DNA of 64,000 nt, taken from Spongospora subterranea f. sp. subterranea. Its lineage: Eukaryota; Endomyxa: Phytomyxea; Phytomyxea; Plasmodiophorida. Position 1 is the first letter of the stretch; every line of letters begins with the position of its first letter. A model generated the notes under the pieces. The model saw only the letters and a list, made by a program, of their open reading frames with translations. It made no database searches and was not told where the DNA came from. Both the position numbers and the translations under genes were made by a program. This document shows positions 43,901 through 55,876 of this stretch, piece after piece. The stretch is from assembly GCA_049724395.1 (NCBI GenBank), contig JAUGWO010000069.1:310001-374000 (forward strand), read 5' to 3'.

Positions 43901-45734
43901 GCATGAAGTTCATTGGACTGAATGGCAACTTCCGATTCAGCCCGCTCCACGTTTATACGATTTTGCTCCTGGAACAGCTGTAAGCGTTCCGCCAGCTTAC
44001 TGTTGACGTCTTCTAAATCTAATATTCTCTGTTTGCTAAAAAGGATTCTGCTAAGATTTGAGTTCGCACGTATAGCACAGTTTCTAGTAACCTCAAGTCA
44101 ATGGAGTGTTGAAACTCAGCTGATGATATATTGTTGGGTGCTGATTCCGGAATAGGCCGTTTTGAATTGGGTTTCGGAGCAGACTATACAAGACATCAAT
44201 GCAAAATTATCAATGCAAAATCAAGCAACAGTTTACCTCTACAATTATATTCCCCGGTTTCGAATTGATTAGTAATTTCGGCGGTTTCTTTGTTTTAATT
44301 TGCGATTGCAGAGTGCTGCCGGCAAACATCTGACCGGATAACTTTTTGCGACTAATCAAGGCCATTAACCGGGATCGGGCATGCTGCCTGCTTCTTTCCA
44401 GCAGTTCTATTAGACTCTGCAATTGCACCTTGCTGTTCTGCGAGGACATCAGATATGGCGCAATCCCACGTCTCACTTAACAGCCTAAAACAAGTCAATG
44501 AAATGTTTTGATTCGTTGAACACAAGGGCAAATTACTTCAACGACGTAGAAACGTTGGGAAAATTATACATGTTCTGCCATTGAGTTTGGATCTTCTGTT
44601 TCAGTTGGGCCATTTCGTTCTGGACTAATAAGATAGCTATCAATTAGTAAGCTAGAAACCGAACGTAGCACAATTACCGCATTCTTTTCCTGTAAAGTCC
44701 AAAATGCGAATCATTAGACCAACATCCAAATTTTCGTTGAGACAAGGCATGTGAGAAATCCGGTTAAAGATGTTATTCCGGCCAAACGCTGTTTCGAGCA
44801 GTTCGACGTGAAGTCGAACCTTGTGCCTCACCTAGAGTATTGCCACACCTGAGCAATTTTTGGAGAAGCAAGATAATTTCATACCTTATCTAGAATTTTA
44901 AGAGTGCAAGTATTGCCGCACATCACGCTTAGCATAGACGACTCTTTTCCGGCTACTATTCGAGATAAATGTTTGTCTTCTGTTTCAATGACCTATTGAT
45001 AATGAATCAGTACACCGAAATGCACAGTATTCTGAAGTACAATTGAATCCAAGGTGCTCAAGTTCTGGAGTAAGTTGATTGTCTGGGCCCGGTAATTTAT
45101 CGACATCACAACAGGACACCCTTCCAAATACAGCGCCCGAAGATGCAAAAGGGCTGTCAGTGGCATCAGTTGCTCGACAGTTTGGACCTGAAAACCAATC
45201 TGTGATACGTATTCAGTAATGTCTGGACAGTGCATACCAAGTTATTAGCTATTGACAGCGAACGAAGACAACCAAATTGCCCTATCCCATCAAGTGAGGC
45301 CAGATGGTTATTGCCCAGCAACATCGTTTCGATCTGGTGGAAGCATCTGTTTACTGGATCTATCTAAGACTCGAGGAGATATTCACAACTGCATGATCCA
45401 ACAAGAAATCTGTATGAATACCTTGAAAATCGACTTTCCAGCAACATTAATTCGATTCGACGTGAAACCCTGGCAGTTTGGAGTCATGACATCGGATAAC
45501 TACAACATGATAGATCAGTGGCCTCATATTTAGCAGCAGATACATTTAACAGACAAGCTTTCTACTTCTAATATTGTCAACTGCATCTAGGATCTGAGTT
45601 GGCCCTTGAGCAACTGGCTTCTGTCTTCTGATCATTTTTGTATTATCGGTAGATGATGCCTGAGTTTTTTGCATTGACCGCCGAGCTTCAGCTATGGCGG
45701 TATAGCCAGAAGCTGAAGATACGGCTGCGATCAT
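40926..45734 (-). CDS. LRR and coiled-coil protein with SFI1-like repeats (probable centriole/basal-body protein)
   Basis: A long multi-exon gene starts at ATG 45734 (MIAAVSSASGYTAIAEARRS). The N-terminal part is leucine-rich repeats: LLGNNHLASLDGIGQFGCLR (about 45245-45310), then VEQLMPLTALLHLRALYLEG and INLLQNLSTLD (about 45040-45190), a typical LRR cap. Coiled coil follows (about 43500-44480, e.g. LRQQLQSIVAAKTQLEN). Then come repeated Trp/Arg units spaced like SFI1 repeats: LHSWRSVIKE and AWKTWIINRQQ (43021-43233), LRSWMLAAQQ and MRDWRISYRQ (about 42400-42560), FTSWLKYTT and LQQWRKLC (41850-42030). A final coiled coil lies at 41523-41774. The C-terminus at 40926-41273 is Ser-rich. SFI1-type repeats bind centrin, so a centriolar role is likely. 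Frames were joined by eye and some exons are unassigned. Confidence 0.68.
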
Positions 45735-45947
45735 GACCGGGCAATGGACAGACGGGCCTCTACGCCATATTTGCCCTCTACCTTGTCGTCCAGAACCGAT
45801 TCAATACCTAACCATGATTTATTGCTGCAAGTCTCAGATTTGACGGGATATGTGCTATCGCCACAACCAGGATCCATTTCCTCATGGCTTTTTACTGTGT
45901 TCCGTCCAGATGGATCCTATTTCTCGACAATATGCTGCGATTATATG

Positions 45948-46960
45948 TCATGTGACCTGACTAACAATGCTTGTCTGAGTCGTACCTTGGAACTGAGGGT
46001 CGATTCGAAGTCGTTCCAGTTGATGCCTGATGACGTTTTCGTCAACAAAGGTGCAATTCGGAAAATCAGCCTTCGGCATAAGCAGTTTTCGGCTAAGAGG
46101 GTTTCCTGGTTCGGAAAAGTCTGAAACTGCATTGGGTGCAATCGAGCTGTATTTGCATGTAAAGAAACACCCGATAAAATCAAGCATATTATCAAAACGG
46201 GATCGGGTTTGGTCAGGAGTCTGTTTTGGCACTTGATCCATCAGGATTGTTATCTCAATTGCAGATATAGTGTCTGGCGTTGTTTCTCCACGAACTTCGA
46301 AAATCAGCTTTGGAAACTGTTCTAGGACAAACAGCGTATCGGCTGCGCTAGAATTCAGTAAATCTATCTCAACCTTCATCGACATCAGTTATTTGACAAA
46401 CTTTTGAATCAAGTATTACCTGAATGTCTTCTGATTCGTAGTACACCACGAATGCAGCTGAGTTGCCGCTGACACGAATGCCGACAATGCGGCGCCCGCT
46501 TTCCACGACCCATTGCGACTGCTTCCATAAGGCAAGCTTGGCAACTAACCCTTGTGGCATCTGAAGACCGTAAATGCGAAAGCAGAATGAGGCAATATAC
46601 AGCACTGCTACATCTGTAATTTCTGGAAACGCTATGCGTACCGTATCGTTACACGTGCGACACTGTAATTCATACATTGTCTGTTATGAGCACACACGTT
46701 ACATTGACTTGCACAGCAGTTGGAGCAACATCAGTGATGCGACGAATGTATGTGGGGATATGTATGGATTGATTCTGCACAGGAAACGGGCACGGTTACC
46801 AGTGAGTGACACGGTACCGCTTGCAACTCACACCACACGTCATCGGGGGTTATTGCGTTCCTGTTTCGAGTTACATCCGACGTCACGTAATCAACTTGCC
46901 GGGCCAGCTGGACAAGTCCTTGAAACCCAGTCCCATCAATAATAGTCACCACGTTGACTC
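45948..46960 (-). CDS. Unrecognised conserved-looking multi-exon protein
   Basis: On the minus strand an exon with ELQCRTCNDTVRIAFPEITD (a CxxC pair) and WKQSQWVVESGRRIVGIRVS (about 46430-46670) ends in YYESEDIQ. A clean intron (about 46374-46419) joins it to VEIDLLNSSAADTLFVLEQF and KLIFEVRGETTPDTISAIEI. The frame stops at 45948. An upstream exon may be 46735-46950 (IIDGTGFQGLVQLARQVDYV). The beta-strand-like pattern and CxxC would suit an OB-fold or zinc-ribbon protein, but no family is recognised. The start is uncertain, because no ATG opens the first frame. Confidence 0.5.
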
Positions 46961-47039
46961 CAACCGAATCAGCAGTCCAAATCGGTGTAGAACAATGAGA
47001 TACTCCTATATATTTATTACGATCTCCAGCGACAATATA

Positions 47040-47710
47040 TTACGTTCGGCTAGTGATAAGCATTAGACAGAGATTGTCGGACCGATTAACATCCAGGAAT
47101 CGGGAGAATACCGAATCTGTCTCCACAATCTGGTACGCCAGTCCGGCCAGATTTAACTGAGCCTTGAGCAACTCAAACGACGTTGGCTGCCGAATGCAAT
47201 TCGCCATAATGCAGAGCGATGCACCGAGAGCGAACCCACGCGAGATAATTGATACCTGTGGGCCGATCAAATCTGGGGAGTAGATCTGTTTAATCAGTTC
47301 AGTATCAAAAGACCCTTTCCAAACCATTATTCTCGAACCGTATCAGATAACAATATCAACTCCGGAGCCGATTCGGTCAGGATCGCATCATCGACGTCCA
47401 ACCAATCAAGGCGACGAACCATGACCTCATGGACGTTGTTATCGACAAGATTGGAAGACAATTTTTCCAGGACCTCATCATTATAATCGGTGGCCATGTA
47501 AGCTCTGGGGTCCATTCTCGAGCAGATCGTGGAAACAACGCCCGTTCCTCCACATCCCAACTCCAAGCAGCGCTTGCCGGAAACGATGGAGCTCATGAGA
47601 CAGTATTCAGCCAGAAAAAATCCTACACCACCCATCGTTAAGTGAACAACCGTGTCTTGAATCAAGGTTGAATTGCATTGATATTGAACATTTCGAAAAA
47701 CATATAACTT
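47040..47710 (-). CDS. METTL21-like (lysine/protein) methyltransferase
   Basis: The seven-beta-strand methyltransferase core is plain: GGVGFFLAEYCLMSS, then the SAM-binding loop GKRCLELGCGGTGVV (about 47560-47600), the acidic loop YMATDYNDEVLEKLSSNL, RRLDWLDVDD and LILLSDT. This is the order seen in METTL21/EEF2KMT enzymes, which methylate lysines of chaperones or elongation factors. The second half (DTELIKQIYSPDL...LDVNRSDNLCLMLITSRT) is in another frame. The change occurs around 47307-47340, where a TTTT run (plus-strand AAAA 47307-47310) is one candidate point. The glycine-rich loop has one more residue than usual. The true start codon is not evident; an in-frame stop lies just upstream of the readable N-terminus. 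Confidence 0.75.
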
Positions 47711-47735
47711 CAATTACCAATTTTGCATTTTCATT

Positions 47736-48654
47736 CTATGTCAGGAATAACAGTGCAACGGGAAAGAGAGAGCTTGTTGTCTTACCTGCAGGCCATGTGG
47801 TTAATCCACAATTATTCAATATAGAGTTTGTGGTCTGATATACGATCTGCTGTGTGCGAGAATCGTGGTCGAGATAGGATAGCGTCTGGTACCCAGGATC
47901 GGGGGGATCATGACATTGTCCTAACAAAGAAAATGGACGGGCTGATTTGCGACGATACACACGTAGAACGTGGTCGATGAGTAATGAATGCGGTTCCATA
48001 TTGTTCGACTCGATCAGGTTCAACAGCATTATGGAGAACTGATCGCTATGGGATTGCGGTACATGATGGGGCGATTCTCTACATAATGTCGAATGGATAA
48101 TCCGATCCTGAACGTGAAGTGCAAATACCTCCAGGTTGTTTTCATGTAGTCGCTGAACAATGAGTTTGGGGTCGATAACTGCTAGATACATTCTCTGAAT
48201 GTGATCAACTTCGGGATTCATTTTGAGAACAAACTGGGAATATACAGAAAGAACCCTAGCCTTTATCGGAATGCGCGCACGATATTGCCGATCTGGATGA
48301 GCTATACAGGGCAGACGACAGCAGTAGTGGAACAGACGGAAGATCGAGGGCCAGAGGAACATTAGGAAGGCAACGGAACTCGGTACGACATATATCAAAT
48401 AGAAGCGATGAACGATAATCCATAGACGACAGCTGGTCGATGGAGGCGACCTCAGTGAGCAGCCAATCTGATGGCGTAGGAAGCGAACTCAACGGAACGA
48501 ACTCGACCTGCCATTGATGGCCGCTCTGCACATGACGACATGATGCAAAACCGGTCTTGTGCTTTCCTTCTCCGAGTCCAGTCCAGACGTATGACGATTT
48601 GCCAATGCATTCCGTTAGGACATCGCCAACGATTGTGGCGTCGAACTGATGCAT
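47736..48654 (-). CDS. Hypothetical two-exon protein
   Basis: ATG 48654 opens MHQFDATIVGDVLTECIGKS, and the frame runs to LPSVPLLLSSAL. A 52-base GT...AG intron (48256-48307) joins it in phase to VLSVYSQFVLKMNPEVDHIQ, ending at 47736. Total length is about 289 residues. No membrane segment is convincing apart from the C-terminal LFPVALLFL. I do not recognise the family. The clean splice in the expected size range supports a real gene. Confidence 0.55.
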
Positions 48655-49849
48655 TTAGCGCCTGTGTACAGCGAGGGGCGGTCGCTTTTTCTCCGGCTTG
48701 GGCTGGATCTGGCGTTTAATCCCGTGGGGTGGGCGGAACTCCGTCGACATACTCGACCAATGCTTAGCGTGACTCGATCACGGCTAAAAATAGACACATC
48801 GAAAACACATTATTTGATGGGTGAAACGATAATGACCACAGCCGTTCGTTGAAGACGGATGTGTTTATAATCACACTGATTTGTGTTCAGATGCTTTAAG
48901 TGTCCATGATTCTAATTGTACCGATTGAGAAAACCTGTGCAACTAGTCAGCAGATTTGATTTTCCTCACAGCACGAGCTGCAAAACTCGTACGGTCGCTG
49001 AATGGAAAGATGAAACAGTTCATCGTTCATGCAGTAAGCATTGCCGGGTCAATGGCCGTGATGAACAACCCACGACTCGCTTCACCTTACCCCATTCCTC
49101 CTGCCCCATCTGAACCCAAACTGCTGTGGCAATTCGACTCAAATCTGGCGATCTGAGACAACAGTACCCTTTCGATTACGGTTCACTTTGGCCGCGTGTC
49201 TGCAACGCATCTTCGCCCTCTGTGCACATAAGGTGTCAAAGTCGCCAAGGCATCGTGACCCTAGGAAAATGTGTCCGAATCTCTGGTAGTGGAGTTTTGC
49301 TGTAAAAGTTCAAGGAATATGTGTATGGCTGTTGCACAAGTTGTAGATTAAGGGTATGATCTCTAGTGGAAATTTGCAGTGGAAATGTCATGATAAATGG
49401 GTACGATATTGATTTAGGTGATTGTTATCAATTGCAATCAACATGTGCCCGAATTTCTAGTGGATTTGGGTTGTAAAAGTGCATCCCCAGACGCGACGAC
49501 GACCGGTCACATCGACTGATGAGTCCTATCCCGAGTTTACCCAACCACCCGTCACCGGTGGAATCAGTTGGTGTCGAGTTGATGAGCAGGGCGAACTAGG
49601 GACGATCGTGGGCCTCGGGAACCGGTATTCTACAGTCCAGGACAGATGGAGATCCATGTGGGACGAGGAGAGGGAGCGGTTAAAGGACGATCGGACACGG
49701 GCCCATTCACATGGCATAACTCGTTCGAGGACGATACGCTAACTGATACACTTCTCCATCAGCACGCCCGAAAATGCTACTTGGAGAAATGGTGACGATC
49801 GTACATACTCCACTAGCTCAATCGCCAGTCTCATTCATAACTACTCAGG
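48655..49849. other. Unassigned stretch of about 1.2 kb
   Basis: Open frames are short. A plus frame near 48956-49156 (ending PPAPSEPKLLWQFDSNLAI) and another at 49479-49742 with WRSMWDEERERLKDDR look protein-like but match nothing I know. An imperfect direct repeat of about 40 bases, ATGTGYCCGAATYTCT...GTAAAAGT, occurs at about 49269-49309 and 49443-49480. Confidence 0.4.
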
Positions 49850-50634
49850 GATGTTCTTCAGAAAATTCAGTTATCAACGTTCAGATTCGATCAACGATTT
49901 GATCCGTCGTCGTCGAGAATGTGAAGAATCTGTCGAATTTTGTGCAATCGTTGGTGAATTCCGAAGTGTTCAGGGACGTGTTCAAGGACATAATTCCTGG
50001 CGGGGCAGGTACGAGTTTGTGTCGCTTGTTAGACGCCATCGGGTCAGGTAAAAGTTTCTCGTTTGATGTCAACAGCCGTCAGGAACATCGAACGCATACC
50101 GTGCAACGTCATGAACATGGCCGTGTACGACGCGCTGGGGTCGTGCGGCGTTATCCGCCCGAATGGCGCCATCGTCATGTGCCAAGAGCAGCTGCTTGAC
50201 AACGGGGTGGTGGTCGAGAGCGAGCTCAAACGAGCCCTATTCGATCCGGATTCTGACGCTTATCAAGCCGTCGATCATGGGGAGTTTATCAATCACCTGA
50301 TGGAGATGTTCGTTCTTGGGGGTCGATTCTGCCAATACGAGGTCGGTTGCTTTATGATCGGCCCATTGCGGTACAGTTGTCGATTATCGTGTGGTTTCAG
50401 GACGATTTCGTGATTTATTCAGCGGTGGTCAAAGATTTCTATAAGAGTTTAATATCGGTCGTGAAGGATTCGAGCAATGCTCTGCACATTTCCAGCGCCG
50501 TCTACCGGATTGTCGAAGACGGTCTGTTCCCCGCCACACCCGGTTCACCATGGAATCGATTCTATATCATCGTGGACGCTGATAAGCGGCAGGTCCATTG
50601 CCTCTATTTCCCTCGTCATAATCAAACGTGGTGA
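49850..50634 (+). CDS. CFAP300: CFAP300-like cilia and flagella associated protein
   Basis: CFAP300 is needed to assemble dynein arms of motile cilia. Readable exons match it in order: VFRDVFKDIIPGGAGTSLCR (about 49970-50030), NIERIPCNVMNMAVYDALG (about 50080-50135), LDNGVVVESELKRALFDPDS, INHLMEMFVLGGRFCQYE (the family's conserved GGxxCQYE), then an intron at 50342-50400. The last exon has DDFVIYSAVVKDFYKSLISV and WNRFYIIVDADKRQVHCLYF before the stop at 50634. An additional short intron lies at about 50048-50076. The first exon, upstream of about 49920, is not settled. Its presence implies a flagellated stage. Confidence 0.82.
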
Positions 50635-50985
50635 ACCCCTCTAACCTGCTTCAACCCTTCAAAACAAAACAATTATCCGGATTTCGTTGTCGTCTCAATA
50701 CATATCAAAGTGGAAAACATTTATTCTCAATGTTTTCAAACACTTCCATTGATTGACCGTTCTTATTTGCGCGGAGATTTTTGGCATCTCGAACAAAAAT
50801 TTCGAAAAGGCGCGTTGGTCAAACATGTTATCGCTCGGTGGTTACGGCATTATGTTACATCCGTGCGGGGTTTTGTGAACAGTGAAGCGCCACCTAATGG
50901 TGTAACTGCCATTCGTAATCTGTTCCTGTTGTCAGATCCGAGTGCGGTCGAGCGACGTCATCGATAGGTTCGCCTGATCCAGTGA
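50635..50985. other. Short spacer with an unassigned open frame
   Basis: Between CFAP300 and the CNNM gene a plus frame (50710-50967) reads IDRSYLRGDFWHLEQKFRKG and LVKHVIARWLRHYVTSVRGF without an ATG start. It may be an exon of an unrecognised small gene or of a longer CNNM leader. No function is assigned. Confidence 0.35.
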
Positions 50986-52907
50986 ATGATATTGGTGGCA
51001 CAGCTGTTCCTAGCGGTAATGGATCTTGGTTTTGATGGCGCCATCCGTCCTCGTTGGTTTCTCTGAATCAATCTTCGTCTCTCATTAGTCGCTTCTTCTG
51101 TCCCTCTCAGCTGTATTTTCTGGACTAACCTTGGGCGTTCTTGGCCTGGACATTGACACCCTTGAGATCAACCTAGCCTCAGATTCTGTCCATGCCGCTT
51201 ATGCAGCCAAGATATTACCGCTCCGTCGTCGCGGGAATCTCCTCCTTTGTACGCTTCTCTTCGGCAATGTTTTGGTTAACAATGGTAAGAGCCCCCTGTT
51301 GTTTTTCTATGGCGCTGTAATTAACGGTTCGCCCAGGTCTCTCGCTTATTCTCGTTGACCTCCTTGGGGATTGGGGCTCCCTAGTCCTATCCACCAGCCT
51401 GATCGTTATCCTAGGCGAGGTCATTCCCCAGGCGGTCTGTTCGCGATATGCACTCGCCTTGGGATCGCGAGCAGTTCCGCTGGTGTATGCCGTGATGTTC
51501 ATCATGTTCCCAATTGCGTATCCGCTGTCGAAGTGCTTGGATTACGCGCTCGGTAAAGAACTTGGTCAAATTTACAGTCGAAAAGAGCTGTGTAAGCTTG
51601 TCGAGATGCACCACAAAACCGAAGACGAAAAGAAGCTGCGCAAAGACGAGTAGGTTCTCCTGTACGGTTCCTCCGCCATTGTCAGTTGATCTGTTATCAG
51701 GTTCAAGATCATGACCGGGGCCTTACAGTTCGCTGAGAAACGCGTTTCTGAGATTATGACGCCCCCGGACAAGATGTTCAGCCTTGATGTTTCAGCAGAA
51801 TTGGATTTTCAAACAATCAGGTCCATTTTCGAGTCCGGATTTTCGCGTATTCCGGTAATCGATCGTAGTTGCCCTAATGGAAATCCCAAAGTTGTCGGAA
51901 TTCTCTACACCAAAGACCTGATTTTAACCGATCCAAACGATGCCCTTCCCGTCCGGCATCTATTATCGCTCTCGCATCGTACCGTTCATTACGTCTCAAC
52001 CGATTTACGTCTTAGCGCGCTGTTTTCCGAATTCAAAACGGGTCGAACCCATATCGCGATTGTTGTCAGTGTTTCTTCAACGGGTCAGGGGGATCCGCTT
52101 TATGAACTAAAGGGTCTGGTGACATTGGAAGACATAGCAGAAGTCATCTTCCAGGACAGTATTTTCGACGAGACCGATGTTATTCCTTTCACAGCCCATC
52201 CTGGTAGCTCACATAATCAGTGGCCACTTCTGCCACAATTTGGTCCCACAAACTCTTCAATATTATCAGACGAAGAGCTGATCGCTGTATTTGACCATTT
52301 ACGTGGCACTTGCTCGTCGATATTCGCTTCGTTTTCGGATGATAAATTGCGTTGTTTATTGAAGCGTTCCACTGTCGCCAACGTGGAATATCCCACCATG
52401 CAAGGCGTTTCTCAGGTTTCTCCTCGTGGGCGCTCCATTTGGTCTGAGATCGAATTCCGGCGAAGGATCATGGTTGAAGATGGCGGTCTCTTGTTATACT
52501 CGCAAGGATCACCCGACAACAAGCTGTGCCTTATTCTCGACGGCAAAGTTCATATTGTTTTCGGCAAGAACAAGTTCGAGACGAAACTAGGGTCTTGGTC
52601 GAAACTTGGTCAAGATTCTTTCGAAAAAGATGCAGAACTGGTTCTCGCTGGGCAACCAGCTGGTATCTGGCCTGAGCATGAAGTTGCTGATTTCACAGCA
52701 ACCATCTGCAAAAGCTCTCGTATCTTGTTGATTGACCGGCAAATGTTCAGGACGTACGCCATAGCGTTGGGATGTCCTGGATTCGATGTTGGCACCGTTT
52801 CAGGCGATTACCAACTTGCAGCCACGCTTGTGGTGCCGGGACAACATCATGAACAGGATATGAATACTGAAGCTGGTGGAACTTTCTCTATTATCATAAA
52901 TCATTAA
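50986..52907 (+). CDS. CNNM/CorC-family membrane transporter (DUF21, CBS pair, C-terminal CNBH-like domain)
   Basis: CNNM proteins (Mam3 in yeast) move or regulate Mg2+ across membranes. A possible first exon begins at ATG 50986. After an intron ending near 51109 the DUF21 hallmark reads AVFSGLTLGVLGLDIDTLEI. Membrane helices follow (NLLLCTLLFGNVLV; LGEVIPQAVCSRYALALGSR; VYAVMFIMFPIAYPLSK), then a KKLRKDE helix and another intron. The final exon, open to 52907, has ALQFAEKRVSEIMTPPDKMF and the two CBS motifs (SRIPVIDRSCPNGNPKVVGI; ELKGLVTLEDIAEVIFQD). The C-terminal region (GGLLLYSQGSPDNKLCLILD) is cyclic-nucleotide-binding-like, as in animal CNNMs. The domain order is complete. Confidence 0.88.
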
Positions 52908-54639
52908 CGGCGTACAATCGTTGCCAATGAAATTAATTGATCTCATAAGGATGTCAAGATGACATCAGGCTCGTTGAGTATCAAATTGCCAGGCCTTGAA
53001 TTTGCCAGTTGATGGATCATCTGTCAAACAAAATCCACAGAATAATCATTATTATTTAATAGAGCAGACAATGCAGTATTGTTTGATAGAGCAGACATTG
53101 CAGTCGTATGGGGCGAGTGCAGTGGTTTCGACACTATTACGAGTGCTGAGCTTTGGACAAGAAGGCGTTATATACTAGACCAATGCTGAGCCAATAATGA
53201 TCAGGGACGTTGCATCAGTGTTGAATGGTACTGGATCACCTATTGGAGAACAATGGCTGGAAATGGACAGGAACAGCGGCAAAATTCACGCTGATTGCCA
53301 AGGGCCAAATAGCATAATTCACCAGCATTGTGCTACCGAATTTTTGCCGCATTCTCTCGTTGATCTGGGGCACGTTGTGACCAGATAGCGCACCGACAAT
53401 GTAGAAGAAACAAGCCGTTGATGCCGGCGCGGCGATGCTCTAAGAACAGACTGGATTTTCAGTATTGAACGATGAGTCGGCACCGAATGTCTCAGACCTG
53501 ATCTACGACCATCTTCTTCATAGTGGAATATGCAGTTCCTGATGGAAACATGGTTTCAAGTCTACCATACCTGTACAGCTCACTTTCAATGCCACTTATT
53601 GCACGATAATCAAAGGGATAGATTACCACCTACGTTCAGAAGAGTTCAGTTATTGGTCGTTTGAAGACGATATTGATTACCAGTGCAAAACAGGCCCGAC
53701 GAAAAAAGCACCAAAGGCACCTGCGGCGATGGTTGAAAGTGGCGAATCGATTACACGAACGGTTTACCCCATCCTCGCTGAGCGTATCAGATCCAATTGC
53801 TGATCTTTGTGATCAGAGCGTTCGATGTATTGCTGGAGCTGATCCCCAGACATCATCATCACCGACGATGTGATTGATTTCGTGATTATTGGCCTAGTCT
53901 GGAATCAACCGCTTGGTTGAGTTCCCAAAAACACGGTCAAACATTCCCAGCTTACTTTCAGCTGGAGGGTATACCATGATAGACCCTTGAACATGGCGAC
54001 AGCTTCAACCGCTCAGTCGTTCCTTGGTTGCCGTACGTTCAACCAGCTCTGTTGAGCGGTTGTTGTTACTCTCCCGACTACAGATGGCGGTTTCACCCTG
54101 CAGTGTAGTCCCAGTGTGGAATAATGATACGCGACACCTGTGATGCCTGGCAGTCGGAGGGTGATTGTGATCACGCCATAGACCGCGGACTGCACTGCTC
54201 CGCCCTTGCCTGGATAATCCCATGAAACTCGGCCCCCCTTTTGGTCGGCATACATGGACATTACACTGTCGAACACCAGGACCCAGTGTTTGATTTACAG
54301 CGATGACTGGTATTCAAGATTTATGAAAAAGTGCCCAGGTCAACTCATTGCATATTTGGTTATGTTGCTCCACAAAGTGGATTGCGACCAAGAAGAGCAG
54401 GAAATTCAACAGTTTTATCGAAGTTCCGAGCAGGACCCCATCGTCGTTCGTCGTGTGTTCGGTGGCGTCTTCAACGTCATCGTCATCAGTGGTGTCGATG
54501 CTCAACAGTACCAGTAGCTAGTCTTTAGAGCTTCCGTGATCGCCTCGTCGGAGTTGCTTGCACTTGGGCGGTGCCCGGTAGACCAAACGAGTTAGCGTTC
54601 TGAGAAGTTGACTTCATATCGGTCACGGCCGTAGCGGCT
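52908..54639. other. Gene-poor stretch of about 1.7 kb
   Basis: No gene is recognised. At 53056-53105 the words TAGAGCAGACAATGCAGTA and TAGAGCAGACATTGCAGTC form an imperfect tandem pair. Frames at 53197-53388, 53661-53873, 54013-54276 (minus) and 54254-54517 are open for 60-90 codons without family similarity. Parts may belong to the fossil retroelement that follows. Confidence 0.4.
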
Positions 54640-55360
54640 AGCGTTCTACTCAATCAGTTCAAGGAATCACGGCGTCTCACCCAGCGACGGAAGTACACAT
54701 GATCGGTAGGTGAGCGAGGCAGTTTGCTCCAATCTGTCTCCTCGGAATTACAGAACGATGTCGATGCGGTCCTCAGAAAAGCGTGTTGTCGTTCGGCCAG
54801 AGCGTTCCGTTGCGGGCGATGTGATACTGTAGTCACCAGCTTCAAGCCAATAACCGCCGGGCGAGAGAGCTTCGAACACGTGGGACCGAAAAGATTGGGC
54901 TCGGCCGCTGGTTATCTGGGTCAAAACGATTCCTGGCAGAACAGATCGAGAAGAGCATCTGCTGATTCCGAGCGCCTTGTCGTTGACCGGCAGACATCGA
55001 ACGGACCAGGAAGTATTGCATACAACGGTAAGGATGTGTTTGAGAGGGAACGAAGTGATCGATGTGAATCTGGCTCCATGCGGGCAGGAAGATCGGCATA
55101 CGCTTAATAATCTCGCCTGCTCGATTAGGTGTGACCATCTTAATTTTCAGGCATGTGAGACACGAGCTAACGGATTGGCACATCGTAGTCCATGCCGGGC
55201 CTGGTTTGTCCGAAGCGGGCGCCGGGCATGGGCTACAAAAATACGTCAGCTCGTATCTCTCATTCCAGAAAATCAAGATCGTCAAACCTAATCGAGCAGG
55301 CAAGATGGTCAAGCGTATGGCGACCTTTCTTGCCCGCATGGAGCCAGAGCCACATCGATT
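54640..55360 (-). mobile_element. Ty3/Gypsy-type integrase fossil with inverted duplication
   Basis: The minus strand carries remnants of an LTR-retrotransposon integrase: a zinc-binding/linker piece (CLTCLKIKMVTPNRAGEI, about 55085-55170) and a catalytic-core piece with SHRPQRNALAERQ (about 54790-54830). The zinc-binding part is also present, diverged, in the opposite orientation at about 55235-55360, so the two form a loose palindrome. No LTRs, gag or reverse transcriptase were found. The element is broken in many places and, judging from the divergence of the two arms, old. Confidence 0.65.
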
Positions 55361-55599
55361 AATTGGACCCTCTCAATTTGGCTTTGAAAGACATCATAAC
55401 TACAGATCCATCATCAAAGGCCATGAGACTAATTGTTGGCACTCCACTCAAAACGGCCTGTTATGTCTTTTTAATAACTCAAGCCGCCCATAAAATACAC
55501 AACTCCTCTATACGGGTAAGGAAATCGCTACTCCAATCAATGCGTAGCTGGACGAATAGTCGGAATAGAGGGTTGCCATTGGATCAGTACCGGCTTCAA

Positions 55600-55720
55600 C
55601 TCCACCGCTCTACGTGCCGCCCCACCACTCCACGTGCAAGTTGCCACTCCACCACTCTACGTGCAAGTTGCCACTCTGCGTGCACCTCCACCACTTTACG
55701 TGTAGCAGTGGCAGGTGCGG
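55600..55720 (+). repeat. Imperfect tandem repeat
   Basis: A unit like CCACTCYACGTGCAAGTTG recurs four to five times with variation across about 120 bases, between the integrase fossil and GLDC. It contains repeated CACGTG-like E-box words (ACGTGC, ACGTGT). Confidence 0.65.
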
Positions 55721-55876
55721 CACTCTGGACACTTGACAGTCAGCTTAGTAGTTGCTGGTGCGGACATTGAGTGTAGATATGGGCGACAGTGATTTGCTCC
55801 ACTTTTAAGTGCACGGCGAAATTTCATCCCTGTTTTGGATTGCAAATAAAGGGGGTCTGTCAATTATTAGACAGCC

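Noticed and set aside
45744-46124. Plus-strand 126-codon frame opposite the unknown minus-strand gene
   Set aside because: The minus strand has a clean intron joining two protein-like exons over the same region, while the plus frame has no partner exon or family match.
47690-47760. Reading an in-frame TAA upstream of the METTL21-like gene as glutamine (variant genetic code)
   Set aside because: Several genes here end cleanly on TAA or TAG (PSD, CNNM, GDP-fucose synthase) at the family's expected C-terminus, so the standard code fits better. A hidden exon or a base error is more likely.
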